From contig CP082927.1 in assembly GCA_023038255.1 (NCBI GenBank), positions 634,146 through 698,145 of the forward strand: 64,000 nt of DNA, read 5' to 3'. Numbering within the stretch: position 1 is the first letter of the stretch; each line of letters begins with the position of its first letter. Below are positions 41,207-48,750 of this stretch, piece after piece. The notes under the pieces are model-generated. The model saw nothing but the letters and a program-made list of their open reading frames with translations, searched no databases and was not told where the DNA came from. A program made the position numbers and the translations under genes. The stretch comes from Candidatus Peribacteria bacterium. Its GTDB lineage: Bacteria; Patescibacteriota; Gracilibacteria; Peribacterales; Peribacteraceae.

Positions 41207-41297
41207 CTTCTACGCAAGTAGAAGCTGATCTTTGACAGAGTTCTCCTCAGCAGATCATAGCACTGTGTCCATCCGCGGGTGTATAGAGTGCTATGAT
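41207..41297 (+). promoter_or_regulatory. Promoter with 11-bp inverted repeat upstream of the 41401 gene
   Basis: TTGACA at 41232-41237 with a -10 candidate TCATAG at 41255-41260 (17 bp). ATCATAGCACT (41254-41264) and AGTGCTATGAT (41287-41297) form a perfect inverted repeat covering the -10 and the early transcript. A second perfect hairpin, CTTCTAC-GCAA-GTAGAAG, lies at 41207-41224. Suggests repressor binding or a 5' leader hairpin. The preceding 41130-41205 is AT-rich with nothing else recognised. Confidence 0.5.
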
Positions 41298-41400
41298 GCC
41301 GGTTTTCGGCGCCCCAAAGAAAAGGAATGAAGAGATGCTGGCAACTGTTGCCACCATACATTTCTTTGTCTTGAGGGGACTTACAGTAAGGAGACATAGC

Positions 41401-41820
41401 ATGTTTAAGTTTCTGATCGCAGCTTTGGTCGTCGTTATTGCAAGCATGACTTCCGCCTTCGCCACCGAAGCACAGAATGACGAGATCAAGTTGGTTTCGC
41501 GCGTTATGCAAAAGGCAGAGTTCTGGAAGAGCTTCGATTCGTACACGACAGCGATCCTCATTGATGGAAACATCGAGGAGATTGCCGTCATCACGTACGA
41601 GAAGATTGAGAAGATGAGTGAGACAAACTTCGTCGCCGCCAATGCACTGGCAACAGCGCATCGGCGCATGGCAGCGCAAAGCGAGAATGAGAAGTTGGTT
41701 GAACATCTGCGCAAAGCAGCTCACTTCTATGACCAGGCCACAATCCTGTCTCAAAGTGAGGACGAGAGACAGACCATGACCATGGCGAGCATTGTCTGCA
41801 AGTTGATCCTCGGCTCATGA
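41401..41820 (+). CDS. Orphan secreted protein, ~139 aa, with strong Shine-Dalgarno
   Basis: Begins MFKFLIAALVVVIASMTSAF; signal peptide cleaved near AFA-TE. The mature part is all-helical: NDEIKLVSRVMQKAEFWKSFD, FVAANALATAHRRMAAQS, FYDQATILSQSEDERQ. Function not recognised. TAAGGAG lies 7 bp before the ATG, a textbook Shine-Dalgarno that is exceptional here. It has its own promoter and terminator and a ~140-nt leader, so it looks recently acquired. The upstream frame from 41293 is not used. Confidence 0.65.
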   Translation: MFKFLIAALVVVIASMTSAFATEAQNDEIKLVSRVMQKAEFWKSFDSYTTAILIDGNIEEIAVITYEKIEKMSETNFVAANALATAHRRMAAQSENEKLVEHLRKAAHFYDQATILSQSEDERQTMTMASIVCKLILGS

Positions 41821-41850
41821 CGAGCAAACATGCAATGAACTGTCAAAGAG

Positions 41851-41880
41851 AGACCCCAGTTATCCATACTGGGGTCTTTC
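41851..41880 (+). terminator. Intrinsic terminator of the 41401 gene
   Basis: AGACCCCAG, 9-nt loop, CTGGGGTCT then TTC; 30 bp after the stop. Confidence 0.75.
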
Positions 41881-41945
41881 ACTATAGATTAAAAATGGCC
41901 TGCCAGCCGTAGCCAGGAGGAGATGGTTTTGATGGTAATGCGCAG

Positions 41946-41971
41946 CCCGCCTTCGTGTGACTACGGCGGAC
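41946..41971. repeat. Mini-hairpin repeat (CCCGCCTTCG...CTACGGCGGAC)
   Basis: Imperfect palindrome related to the element at 45973-46001 (reverse orientation, shared GTCCGCCGTAG). It lies next to tRNA-Val. Likely a small dispersed intergenic repeat. Confidence 0.5.
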
Positions 41972-41989
41972 AACCTCCTGCGGAGGTTG
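41971..41989 (-). terminator. Hairpin at the 3' end of tRNA-Val
   Basis: CAACCTCC-TGC-GGAGGTTG perfect 8-bp stem directly after the tRNA CCA end; probably a processing or termination hairpin, without a T-tract. Confidence 0.45.
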
Positions 41990-42064
41990 GTGGGCGCCAG
42001 AGGAATCGAACCCCTGACCTACTCGGTGTAAGCGAGTCGCTCTAACCAACTGAGCTAGGCGCCC
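41988..42064 (-). tRNA. tRNA-Val (anticodon TAC)
   Basis: GGGCGCC/GGCGCCC acceptor, discriminator A, encoded CCA; stem ACTCG/CGAGT with loop CTTACAC gives TAC. 77 nt. TATACT on the minus strand (about 42084-42079) is the likely -10. Confidence 0.95.
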
Positions 42065-42123
42065 GGAATGTTGCTGGAGTATACACAAAAATCAGAAGAT
42101 TTATAGAAAATATGCATATCAAA

Positions 42124-42163
42124 GGGGGGCTGCATTGCTACAGCCCCGGATAGTTTCTATCCG
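42124..42163 (-). terminator. Tandem hairpins downstream of the 42193 gene
   Basis: Minus strand CGGATAG-AAA-CTATCCG (42163-42147), then GGGGCTG, 8-nt loop, CAGCCCC (42147-42126) and CCTTTG. The second is terminator-like. Confidence 0.6.
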
Positions 42164-42192
42164 AACCCCTTTTTGCCATTGTTTCCGATTTA

Positions 42193-42729
42193 TTATTCCA
42201 ATGGCTTCTTCCGCGTACGCCTCACAGCGAGGCGAGGCACGAATTTGGTTATCTTCGTAAGAGTTCGCCAACCGAAGTTAAACTCCAGCCAACTGAATGG
42301 CTTACTTGGAGTATAGGGCTTCGGGGGATGTGTCTCTTCCCAACGCTGCCTGTCATCTGCTTCGATGTTGTACAAGGCGGTTATTGTTTCGTCATCAAAG
42401 CATTGAACAATGAAGTTCGTGATCCATGCGTAGATAATGCTCCCAATAATGAAAACAAACATCGGGTCGTCAACCATTTGACCGGATTGACGACTCATCA
42501 GAGAGCAAGAAAACATCATCTCTCCGACGGCAAAGATCCCCAGCCAGCAGCAACGACCCTCCCAACTCAACCAGACGCAACGAGCGAGGTAGAGAGCTGT
42601 CAGGCGTGCTTGTTTCCAAAGGTAACAAATTGGTTGAATTAAGAACAACATCAAGATGGACGCGGTCAAAAACCACGTCACACGGTTGCTCATGAAATCA
42701 ACAACGACATCGTGGGCATAATTCAGCAT
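42193..42729 (-). CDS. Orphan membrane protein, ~178 aa
   Basis: Begins MLNYAHDVVVDFMSNRVTWF. Three to four membrane segments: TWFLTASILMLFLIQPICYLW, CVWLSWEGRCCWLGIFAVGEMMF, PMFVFIIGSIIYAWITNFIV. The cytoplasmic C-terminus has a basic end (PRLAVRRTRKKPLE). Unusually rich in Cys and Trp. GGAG lies 8 bp before the ATG; a TTG start at 42765 is an alternative. It has its own AT-rich promoter region (TATAAT inside the palindrome TATTGTATAATATACAATA near 42796-42815) and terminator. Function not recognised; codon use differs from neighbours. Confidence 0.6.
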   Translation of the reverse strand: MLNYAHDVVVDFMSNRVTWFLTASILMLFLIQPICYLWKQARLTALYLARCVWLSWEGRCCWLGIFAVGEMMFSCSLMSRQSGQMVDDPMFVFIIGSIIYAWITNFIVQCFDDETITALYNIEADDRQRWEETHPPKPYTPSKPFSWLEFNFGWRTLTKITKFVPRLAVRRTRKKPLE

Positions 42730-42835
42730 CTCAACTTCTCCATCTAAGGGGTACGGTGATTCCAACGAACAATCGTGGAATGAGGTGTAGAAACTATTGT
42801 ATATTATACAATATTATTTAAAATATGGAATTCAT

Positions 42836-42861
42836 AAAAAAAGGCCCATATAGGGCCCTTT
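42836..42861 (-). terminator. Intrinsic terminator of the rpsP-khpA-pilin operon
   Basis: Minus strand AAAGGGCCC-TATAT-GGGCC followed by TTTTTTT, 19 bp after the last stop of the operon. Confidence 0.85.
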
Positions 42862-42879
42862 CTCATTCTTTTGAAAGAC

Positions 42880-43218
42880 TTACGCTCCGGTTCCTCCGGT
42901 GTTTCCGAGTGACTGGAAGATTTCCTGCATGAGATTCACGATGGTCGTGAAGTTGAGCTCGAACGGAATATTCAGCAGTCTGCTGATCCACGCAACGGCG
43001 AAGAACGCGACGAAGGTGACAATCAGACCGATGATTGCATAGCGGATCGTATGAACGGCCTTGCGGATTTTGTCTTCGTTACCCGCAGAGAGGATAAAGC
43101 TGATACCTCCAATGATGATGAACACCAAACAGAGGATGGAAGCAACGATCAGGGACAGTGCGATAAAGGTCGCAATAATGTCGATGATGCTTCCGTTTTC
43201 AAGAAGTTCACGTAGCAT
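42880..43218 (-). CDS. VirB2/TrbC-like small membrane protein
   Basis: 112 residues with two long membrane helices (IIDIIATFIALSLIVASILCLVFIIIGG, and YAIIGLIVTFVAFFAVAWI) joined by SFILSAGNEDKIRKAVHTIR. This G-G-I-x-F-I-x-S-A-G-x-x-x-K-x-x-K-A pattern is typical of TrbC/VirB2 pilin-like proteins common in CPR genomes, where they are thought to form or seed pili. It is the last gene of rpsP-khpA-pilin, 7 bp after khpA; no other type IV secretion gene is nearby. A Gly-rich tail ends the protein. Confidence 0.7.
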   Translation of the reverse strand: MLRELLENGSIIDIIATFIALSLIVASILCLVFIIIGGISFILSAGNEDKIRKAVHTIRYAIIGLIVTFVAFFAVAWISRLLNIPFELNFTTIVNLMQEIFQSLGNTGGTGA

Positions 43219-43224
43219 AAAATG

Positions 43225-43512
43225 TTAGGAAGGGGTGGATGAAGTCGGCGGCTCTAAAATTTTCAGATTGATACGCTGCTGGAGATTGCCGCCAAGGATC
43301 CGGAGCAACGTGCGGAGAGCTTTGACAGTCTGTCCGCTTTTGCCGATGAGCTTTCCCATATCGCGGTCACTCACCTGCACGGTTAAAAGAATGCCAAGTT
43401 CATCGAGCCGGGATTCAATGACCAGCTCATCTTTGTCTTCGATAATGGACTCCAGAACATAGCGCAGAAAGGCCAGGCCCGGAACGTCCGTCGACGGGGT
43501 GGAATTATTCAT
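43225..43512 (-). CDS. khpA: KH-domain RNA-binding protein KhpA
   Basis: 95 residues with a single type II KH domain: VIESRLDELGILLTVQVSDRDMGKLIGKSGQTVKALRTLL, with GKSG as the GxxG loop. KhpA/KhpB bind mRNAs and small RNAs and affect cell division in Gram-positives. Placement directly after rpsP is the classic order. The Pro/Ser/Thr-rich C-terminus is short. Confidence 0.92.
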   Translation of the reverse strand: MNNSTPSTDVPGLAFLRYVLESIIEDKDELVIESRLDELGILLTVQVSDRDMGKLIGKSGQTVKALRTLLRILGGNLQQRINLKILEPPTSSTPS

Positions 43513-43524
43513 ACGGAGATGAGA

Positions 43525-43971
43525 TTACTCTTTCTTTTCTGCGTTGTCATCAGTCGTTGCGGCCTCAGCTGCAGGTGCAGCAGGAGCTTCAGCGACAGGA
43601 GCCTCTGCAGGAGCAGCCTCCGCAACCGGTTCTGCAGCCGGAGTCGGTGCAGCGGCAGCAGGAGCAGCCGGCTCTTCAGCAGGTGCGCTCTTCGAACGCT
43701 TCTTTGTGTAGCGATCCATGTACTTTTCCATTCCCTTCATACCCTGCTTGCTCAAAATGCGGGCAACAGTGTCGCTCGGGATAGCACCCTTGGAGATCCA
43801 GAAGGTGGCACGTTCGGTGTTCACGCTCAGCACAGGCTTCTTTTCCGCAGGCAGATAGTGCCCGAGGATTTCGATGGACTTTCCCTTTACAGGGCGAGCC
43901 TTCTCGGCGGCAACAATACGGTAGGTTGCCAGGTTTTTACGGCCGGTGCGCTGGAGACGAAGAACTAACAT
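43525..43971 (-). CDS. rpsP: Ribosomal protein bS16 with Ala/Pro/Glu-rich C-terminal extension
   Basis: 148 residues. The first ~85 match bS16: MLVLRLQRTGRKNLATYRIV, KGKSIEILGHYLP, RATFWISKGAIPSDTVARIL. The last ~50 residues are low complexity (AEEPAAPAAAAPTPAAEPV and similar) ending DDNAEKKE; ordinary bS16 proteins are 75-100 aa. The tail is probably disordered and solvent-exposed. First gene of the operon. TAGACT lies 11 bp before the start. Confidence 0.95.
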   Translation of the reverse strand: MLVLRLQRTGRKNLATYRIVAAEKARPVKGKSIEILGHYLPAEKKPVLSVNTERATFWISKGAIPSDTVARILSKQGMKGMEKYMDRYTKKRSKSAPAEEPAAPAAAAPTPAAEPVAEAAPAEAPVAEAPAAPAAEAATTDDNAEKKE

Positions 43972-44029
43972 AGTAGGCCAGCAGTCTAGGGAGAGAGAGT
44001 TTCGGATGCAAGTCTTCTTTCAAAAAGCA

Positions 44030-44320
44030 TCAATCCCGTCCGATCCGGACATCAATAACCCCGGCAAATGCGCATTCTTTTGCCAAAAAAGCCTTTAAAT
44101 CGGCAATGGCACCCTGGCATTCCTGAACCGCAATCGAGTGCCTGCACTGAATATGCAGCGTGGTTTCTTTATATGTTTTCACGGAAACCACTCCTTTAAG
44201 ATGCGGAAAATGTTCCTCAAACCAGCGGTTGGCCCGCAACACGACAAGCGCACCTTCTGCATGCTCCTGGAGTCCGCGTTTACGCAGAACTTTCGGCAGA
44301 ACAGAGAAGAGGCGATCCAT
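44030..44320 (-). CDS. DUF721/DciA-like protein
   Basis: 96 residues. An N-terminal helix (LFSVLPKVLRKRGLQEHAEGA) is followed by a KH-like alpha/beta part (RWFEEHFPHL, VSVKTYKETTLHIQCRHSIAVQECQGAIADL), matching the DUF721 layout. DciA proteins load the replicative helicase DnaB, which is encoded at 54.4-55.7 kb. The usual W-x-x-x-V-G-x-x-x-x-x-H motif is weak, so the call is moderate. It is divergent from the SLH protein. Confidence 0.6.
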   Translation of the reverse strand: MDRLFSVLPKVLRKRGLQEHAEGALVVLRANRWFEEHFPHLKGVVSVKTYKETTLHIQCRHSIAVQECQGAIADLKAFLAKECAFAGVIDVRIGRD

Positions 44321-44428
44321 GCTCTATAGTCTCGTCCCGAAAAACGGTTCTGTCCATCACATTCCATTGCATTGTTGCGCTCCGATTCGCACACTGGAGC
44401 CTCTTTCATTTACTTTCCACTCTTTGCT

Positions 44429-45892
44429 ATGTCTTTCACGTCACGAAAGATGCGGTCACTGATGGGCGCTGTGTTTACAGTCGGCGTTCTTGTTGGTGTC
44501 GCTGGTACAGGAATCGCGGCCACTGTGCGCGGTTCAGCAATTTTCCCGGATGTTCCGGCAGGTTCCTTCTATGACGCCGCCATCGGACAAATGTATAGCC
44601 TCGGCATCATCAAGGGATACGACAACGGAAAATTCGGTCCGGACGATGCAGTGACCCGCGGTCAGCTGGCTGTCATGCTCCAGCGTTTCCGCGACGAGCT
44701 GACAGACGGCGGCACTGTTGAGGTGCGCAGTTCTTCTTCCAGCAGGCAGAGCATCAGCTCATCATCGAGCAGCTCCAGCAGCTCGAGTTCCTCCGTCGGC
44801 GTTATTCCGCCGCAGGGAACATTCCGCTTTACGGCAGCAACCTATGCAACGGCAGAAAGTTCCGCTGTGCAGATTTTCGTCGTCCGCACAGGTGGCGCAA
44901 AGGGAACAGTCACCGTTGATTACACAACAGTGAACGGTACTGCTGTCTCCGGAACAGACTTCACCGCAAAAAGCGGCACACTCTCTTTCGCGAACAACGA
45001 AACAAGCAAGTCGTTCAGCCTGACCATGATCAATAACCCGCTTGCTCAGGGAAACAAGTCGTTTACCGTTGCTCTCAGCAACGTGACAAACGGCGGTACA
45101 CTCAGCAACCCGAGCACAACGACAGTCACGATTCAGGACAACCAGTCTGCAAACTCATCCTCTGCAGGATCAAACGGATCTGTGAGCTCCAGTTCATCCA
45201 GCAACCCGGCAGGAGTCTTCAACCTCAGTGCCCTTGCGTACATGATCAATGAAAAGAGCGGACCTCTCACTGTCACCGTTCTGCGCGAAGAAGGAACAAC
45301 CGGAACAGTCACCGTTGCCTATGGCACATCGAACGGCACCGCAACATCCGGCTCCGACTACACAAGTGTGAGCGGCACGCTTACATTTAACGCAGGTGAA
45401 ACATCGAAGACTATCAGCATTCCGGTCAACTACAACGCAAGCATCACCGGAAACAAGTCGTTCAACATCATCATCGGTTCACCGACAGGGGGAGCCTCGC
45501 TCGGAACAGTCGCATCATCCCCAGTCACACTGTTTGATAACGAGTCTGCTGAGTCCGGTTCCGGCACAGTGAAATTCGTGAAGGCGACGTACAACGTCAG
45601 CAAGTCCAGCGGCTACATTGACATCCCTGTCCAGCGCGCCGGTGCCGCTGCAGGAACAGTCACAGTGAACTATTCCACCACTCCGCTCACCGCGAGCGCT
45701 GGTGTCGACTACACCAACACATCCGGCACACTGACATTTGCTCCGGGTGAATCATCCAAGAAAGTGCGTATCCCCATCATCAAGACCTCAAGCGCAAGCT
45801 CTGGAAAGACCTTCGCGCTCGATCTCTCCAATGTGACCGGCCCGGCTGTCATGGGCAGCATCACCAGCACATCGATTACGATCGACAACTAA
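44429..45892 (+). CDS. SLH and Calx-beta domain surface protein
   Basis: About 487 residues. Signal or anchor SLMGAVFTVGVLVGVAGTGIAA, then one SLH domain (IFPDVPAGSFYDAAIGQMYSLGIIKGYDNGKFGPDDAVTRGQLAVML), a long serine run linker, and three Calx-beta domains (TVDYTTVNGTAVSGTDFTAKSGTLSF; TVAYGTSNGTATSGSDYTSVSGTLTF; TVNYSTTPLTASAGVDYTNTSGTLTF) separated by Ser-rich linkers. It probably attaches to wall polymer through SLH and acts as an adhesin or S-layer component. TATAGT near 44331-44336 gives a ~90-nt leader. Confidence 0.92.
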   Translation: MSFTSRKMRSLMGAVFTVGVLVGVAGTGIAATVRGSAIFPDVPAGSFYDAAIGQMYSLGIIKGYDNGKFGPDDAVTRGQLAVMLQRFRDELTDGGTVEVRSSSSSRQSISSSSSSSSSSSSSVGVIPPQGTFRFTAATYATAESSAVQIFVVRTGGAKGTVTVDYTTVNGTAVSGTDFTAKSGTLSFANNETSKSFSLTMINNPLAQGNKSFTVALSNVTNGGTLSNPSTTTVTIQDNQSANSSSAGSNGSVSSSSSSNPAGVFNLSALAYMINEKSGPLTVTVLREEGTTGTVTVAYGTSNGTATSGSDYTSVSGTLTFNAGETSKTISIPVNYNASITGNKSFNIIIGSPTGGASLGTVASSPVTLFDNESAESGSGTVKFVKATYNVSKSSGYIDIPVQRAGAAAGTVTVNYSTTPLTASAGVDYTNTSGTLTFAPGESSKKVRIPIIKTSSASSGKTFALDLSNVTGPAVMGSITSTSITIDN

Positions 45893-45914
45893 GAGAAGAA
45901 AATGTGTATTGAAG

Positions 45915-45945
45915 AAAGTCCTCGTCGAGAGATGGGGACTTTTTT
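45915..45945 (+). terminator. Intrinsic terminator of the SLH/Calx-beta gene
   Basis: AAAGTCC, ~13-nt loop, GGACTTT followed by TTT; 22 bp after the stop. Confidence 0.8.
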
Positions 45946-45972
45946 CATGAGCTTCTAGCTTTTAGCTTTCCT

Positions 45973-46001
45973 TGTCCGCCGTAGCCATAGCGAAGGTGGA
46001 A
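45973..46001. repeat. Mini-hairpin repeat (GTCCGCCGTAGCCATAGCGAAGG)
   Basis: TCCGCC...GGTGGA imperfect stem around GTAGCCATAGCGAA; same family as 41946-41971. Flanked by AGCTTTTAGCTTT and GAAGCTTTCAGG, another low-complexity unit also found at 50970-51000. Confidence 0.5.
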
Positions 46002-46005
46002 GCTT

Positions 46006-47043
46006 TCAGGAATTTTTGAGTATGGCTGCTGTTTCCTGTGCAGCTTTTGTCCAGGTCCCGACAATGTATGGTTCTTTCTTTTGAAATGTCATCGACATCG
46101 CGTCTGCAAATGCATCGACTGTCGGTTCGATCAGCATCGCATGTCCTGCGGTAATTTCCGGGAGCACGCTGCGGCTTGCTGCGATCACCGGTGTGCCGCA
46201 GGCAAGCGCTTCCGCAACCGGCAGACAGAAGCCTTCATACAGACTCGCGGTCACGAGTGCATCTGCTGCAGAGTAGAGCGCAGGCATATCCGCATCCGGC
46301 ACATTGGCAAGCTGACGAACATGCGGTGGAAGCGGCAGTAATTTTTCATACTCTTTTCCACCGGTCATCAGCACAAGATCGCGATCTGCCTGTTGTACAC
46401 GGGAAAATGCTTTCAGGAGAAGCGGCACATTCTTATGTTCTTTCGCATTGCCGACATAGAGCAGATACGGACGATCGAGGCCATACACTGAACGGACACG
46501 CTGTTGCTCTGTCTCTGAGGCCGGACGGTAGAGAGAGGAGACACCTTCACAGACAACGTGGGATTTTTTGGCGATTCTCTTGCCGTACATCTCGCGGATT
46601 TCTGTTTTCGTAAAATCGCTGACTGTCAGAATGCGCGTTGCTTTGCGCACCGCACGGGAAATGAGAATTTTGTACAGAAGAATTTTCAGACGTGATGCGT
46701 CGTTTGGGAACCGGTGCAGAATCAGATCATGAATAGTCACGACAAACGGCACCGGACAGAAAAACGGAATATTGAAATGCGGCGAGAAGAAAAGATCCGC
46801 ATGCACTTTGCGGAGCAATGACGGAAGAGTGGTCTGTTCCTTGAGGGAATAATGCGGAAAATCCGCTGTCACGATCTGCACATGGGCACTGCGGGGAATC
46901 CACTCTTCATCGGGCGATCTCACAAAAAGAACGTAATGCACGTCACCGTCTTCTTCCACCAGGCAGGTCACCAGTTCGCGGGTATAACGCCCGATTCCAG
47001 ACAGGGTGGCTGCAAACCGGCAATCGATCGCAATTATCTTCAT
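46006..47043 (-). CDS. Glycosyltransferase family 4 (GT-B)
   Basis: 345 residues beginning MKIIAIDCRFAATLSGIGRY. GT4 features: FVVTIHDLILHRFP, TVSDFTKTEI, YLLYVGNAKEHKN, VPDADMPALYSAADALV, and the E-x7-E motif EGFCLPVAEALACGTPVIA. Probably adds a sugar to a lipid-linked glycan at the inner membrane face. Start 47043 is chosen because TATCAT (47056-47051) ends 7 bp upstream; it is divergent from prmC. Confidence 0.9.
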   Translation of the reverse strand: MKIIAIDCRFAATLSGIGRYTRELVTCLVEEDGDVHYVLFVRSPDEEWIPRSAHVQIVTADFPHYSLKEQTTLPSLLRKVHADLFFSPHFNIPFFCPVPFVVTIHDLILHRFPNDASRLKILLYKILISRAVRKATRILTVSDFTKTEIREMYGKRIAKKSHVVCEGVSSLYRPASETEQQRVRSVYGLDRPYLLYVGNAKEHKNVPLLLKAFSRVQQADRDLVLMTGGKEYEKLLPLPPHVRQLANVPDADMPALYSAADALVTASLYEGFCLPVAEALACGTPVIAASRSVLPEITAGHAMLIEPTVDAFADAMSMTFQKKEPYIVGTWTKAAQETAAILKNS

Positions 47044-47061
47044 CTCTGGCATGATAGCGTC
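47044..47061. promoter_or_regulatory. 18-bp bidirectional promoter
   Basis: The gap between two divergent ATGs is 18 bp. Minus strand TATCAT (47056-47051) is 7 bp from ATG 47043; plus strand CATGAT (47050-47055, 4/6 to consensus) is 6 bp from ATG 47062. The two boxes almost coincide. The minus side is convincing, the plus side weaker. Confidence 0.5.
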
Positions 47062-47874
47062 ATGTTGATACGCGATACACAGGGAAATGGCGTTGATGCC
47101 CTCGACCGGGATGTCATTTTGTCCTTTGTCTTGCAGAAACCAAAAACCTGGATTCTTGCGCATCCGGAATATGAACTCACATCAGATGAGGGGGAACGCT
47201 GGTCTGAATGCCTCTATCGCAGGAAAAGAGGGGAGCCCGTTGCATACATAACAGGGGAGAAAGAATTTTACGGACGATCATTCAGCGTTCATTCATCCAC
47301 CCTTATTCCGAGACCCGCAACAGAGGTGCTTGCTGAGAGTGCAATCAGGTGCATGAAAGGCGAGACTGTCGCGCCTGTTATAGACGCCGATACAGGAATC
47401 GTCATCGCATCGAATATCTGGGGCGATGTGTCGACAGTCCGCACCGTTGCCGATGTCGGAACGGGGAGCGGCTGCATTGGGATCACGCTTGCCTGCGAAG
47501 TGCCGAGCATCAGAGTGATCGCAACGGATATCAGTCCGCAGGCACTGAGGATCGCCAGGAAAAATGCGGATCGTCACAGCGTGAGTGATCGCATGATCTT
47601 TGTACAAGGCGACGCATGTGCACCGCTCGCGGATATTGCCGAACCTTTTTTACTCGTCAGCAACCCGCCGTATATTCCTGACGCAACCACGCTGATGAAA
47701 GACGTGTATCAATTCGAGCCGCATGCAGCACTCTTTGGCGGAAGTGACGGAACAGACATTATCAAACGTATGATGCACGATGCAGGAAAACATCCGTTCT
47801 GCATGGGCGTGATGATGGAATGCCGCAGTGAACAGGCAGCGGTGATTACTGCTCCAGTCTCTCGCCCCATTTGA
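47062..47874 (+). CDS. prmC: Peptide chain release factor N5-glutamine methyltransferase PrmC
   Basis: Methylates the GGQ glutamine of RF1/RF2. About 270 residues: N-terminal helical region with WSECLYRRKRGEPVAYITGEKEFYG, motif I VGTGSGCIGITLA, and the substrate motif SNPPYIPDATTL. The C-terminus is short and overlaps the nadK 3' end by 29 bp, tail-to-tail. No prfA is adjacent. Confidence 0.94.
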   Translation: MLIRDTQGNGVDALDRDVILSFVLQKPKTWILAHPEYELTSDEGERWSECLYRRKRGEPVAYITGEKEFYGRSFSVHSSTLIPRPATEVLAESAIRCMKGETVAPVIDADTGIVIASNIWGDVSTVRTVADVGTGSGCIGITLACEVPSIRVIATDISPQALRIARKNADRHSVSDRMIFVQGDACAPLADIAEPFLLVSNPPYIPDATTLMKDVYQFEPHAALFGGSDGTDIIKRMMHDAGKHPFCMGVMMECRSEQAAVITAPVSRPI

Positions 47875-48733
47875 GTTTGGTGCGGAGTGTATGGAAAAAC
47901 GTATCCTCGCGGCGGCGCAGGAATTTGATCGTTTCCGAGTGCACCGATACATGCACACGATCCTGTCGCTGCAGTTCGTGGTAGACCTGTCCATCAATCG
48001 TCAGACTCACCGTGCTCTGCAAAAACGATTCGTTGGCCTTAAAGACTTCCACTTCAATATCAGCATGCGACGGCAGGACAATCGGACGCTGGTTGAAGCT
48101 ATGAGGATTGATAGGCGTCAAAATAACGGCATCGATCTGCGGATGCACCACAGGTCCGCCCGCAGCGAGAGAGTACGCGGTCGATCCGGTCGGGGTTGCG
48201 ATTATCAATCCATCGGCGTGGAAATTGGCGAGATGCTCTTTTCCGACATTTGTTTTGAGATCAAGCAGGCGGGAGATAGTGCCCTGGGAAATAACCGCCT
48301 CATTCAGTGCATATGACTGAAAAATATTGTTTCCTCCACGCTCCACAGTGACTGTCAGCATACTGCGCTCGTCCATCACTCCGTCACCGCGCAGGAGCAA
48401 AGGCAACAAGGTATCGGCTTCTTTCATTGTCACCTCCGCCAGAAATCCGACAGCCCCTCTGTTCACGCCGATGATCGGCACAGAAAACTGCGTGAGCTGA
48501 CGCACGGACCGCAGAATGGTTCCGTCACCGCCAATCACCAGTAACGCATCCAGCTGCACATCTGGTGAAATGGACGGCAGATCTTTCACGCTCTCGCACT
48601 CGCCGATATTCACTCTATCCACAAAAACCTCTGCGCCTTCTGTCCGGAGAATGGCAAGAATGGACGCAATCGTGTCCTCTTTGTCCGTCAGGTGCGGTTT
48701 AATAGTCAGGCCGATCTTTGAATAGTGCCCCAT
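47846..48733 (-). CDS. nadK: NAD kinase
   Basis: Phosphorylates NAD to NADP. About 295 residues beginning MGHYSKIGLTIKPHL. It carries GGDGTILRSVR, NRGAVGFLAEV, and the second conserved segment FHADGLIIATPTGSTAYSLAAGGPVV. TATCCT ends 8 bp before the start, a fair leaderless match. The frame extends to 48790 but that part overlaps the upstream glycosyltransferase. Supplies NADP for the NADP-type GAPDH suggested at 52 kb. Confidence 0.96.
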   Translation of the reverse strand: MGHYSKIGLTIKPHLTDKEDTIASILAILRTEGAEVFVDRVNIGECESVKDLPSISPDVQLDALLVIGGDGTILRSVRQLTQFSVPIIGVNRGAVGFLAEVTMKEADTLLPLLLRGDGVMDERSMLTVTVERGGNNIFQSYALNEAVISQGTISRLLDLKTNVGKEHLANFHADGLIIATPTGSTAYSLAAGGPVVHPQIDAVILTPINPHSFNQRPIVLPSHADIEVEVFKANESFLQSTVSLTIDGQVYHELQRQDRVHVSVHSETIKFLRRREDTFFHTLRTKLKWGERLEQ

Positions 48734-48750
48734 AGGAAAGGAGGATACGC

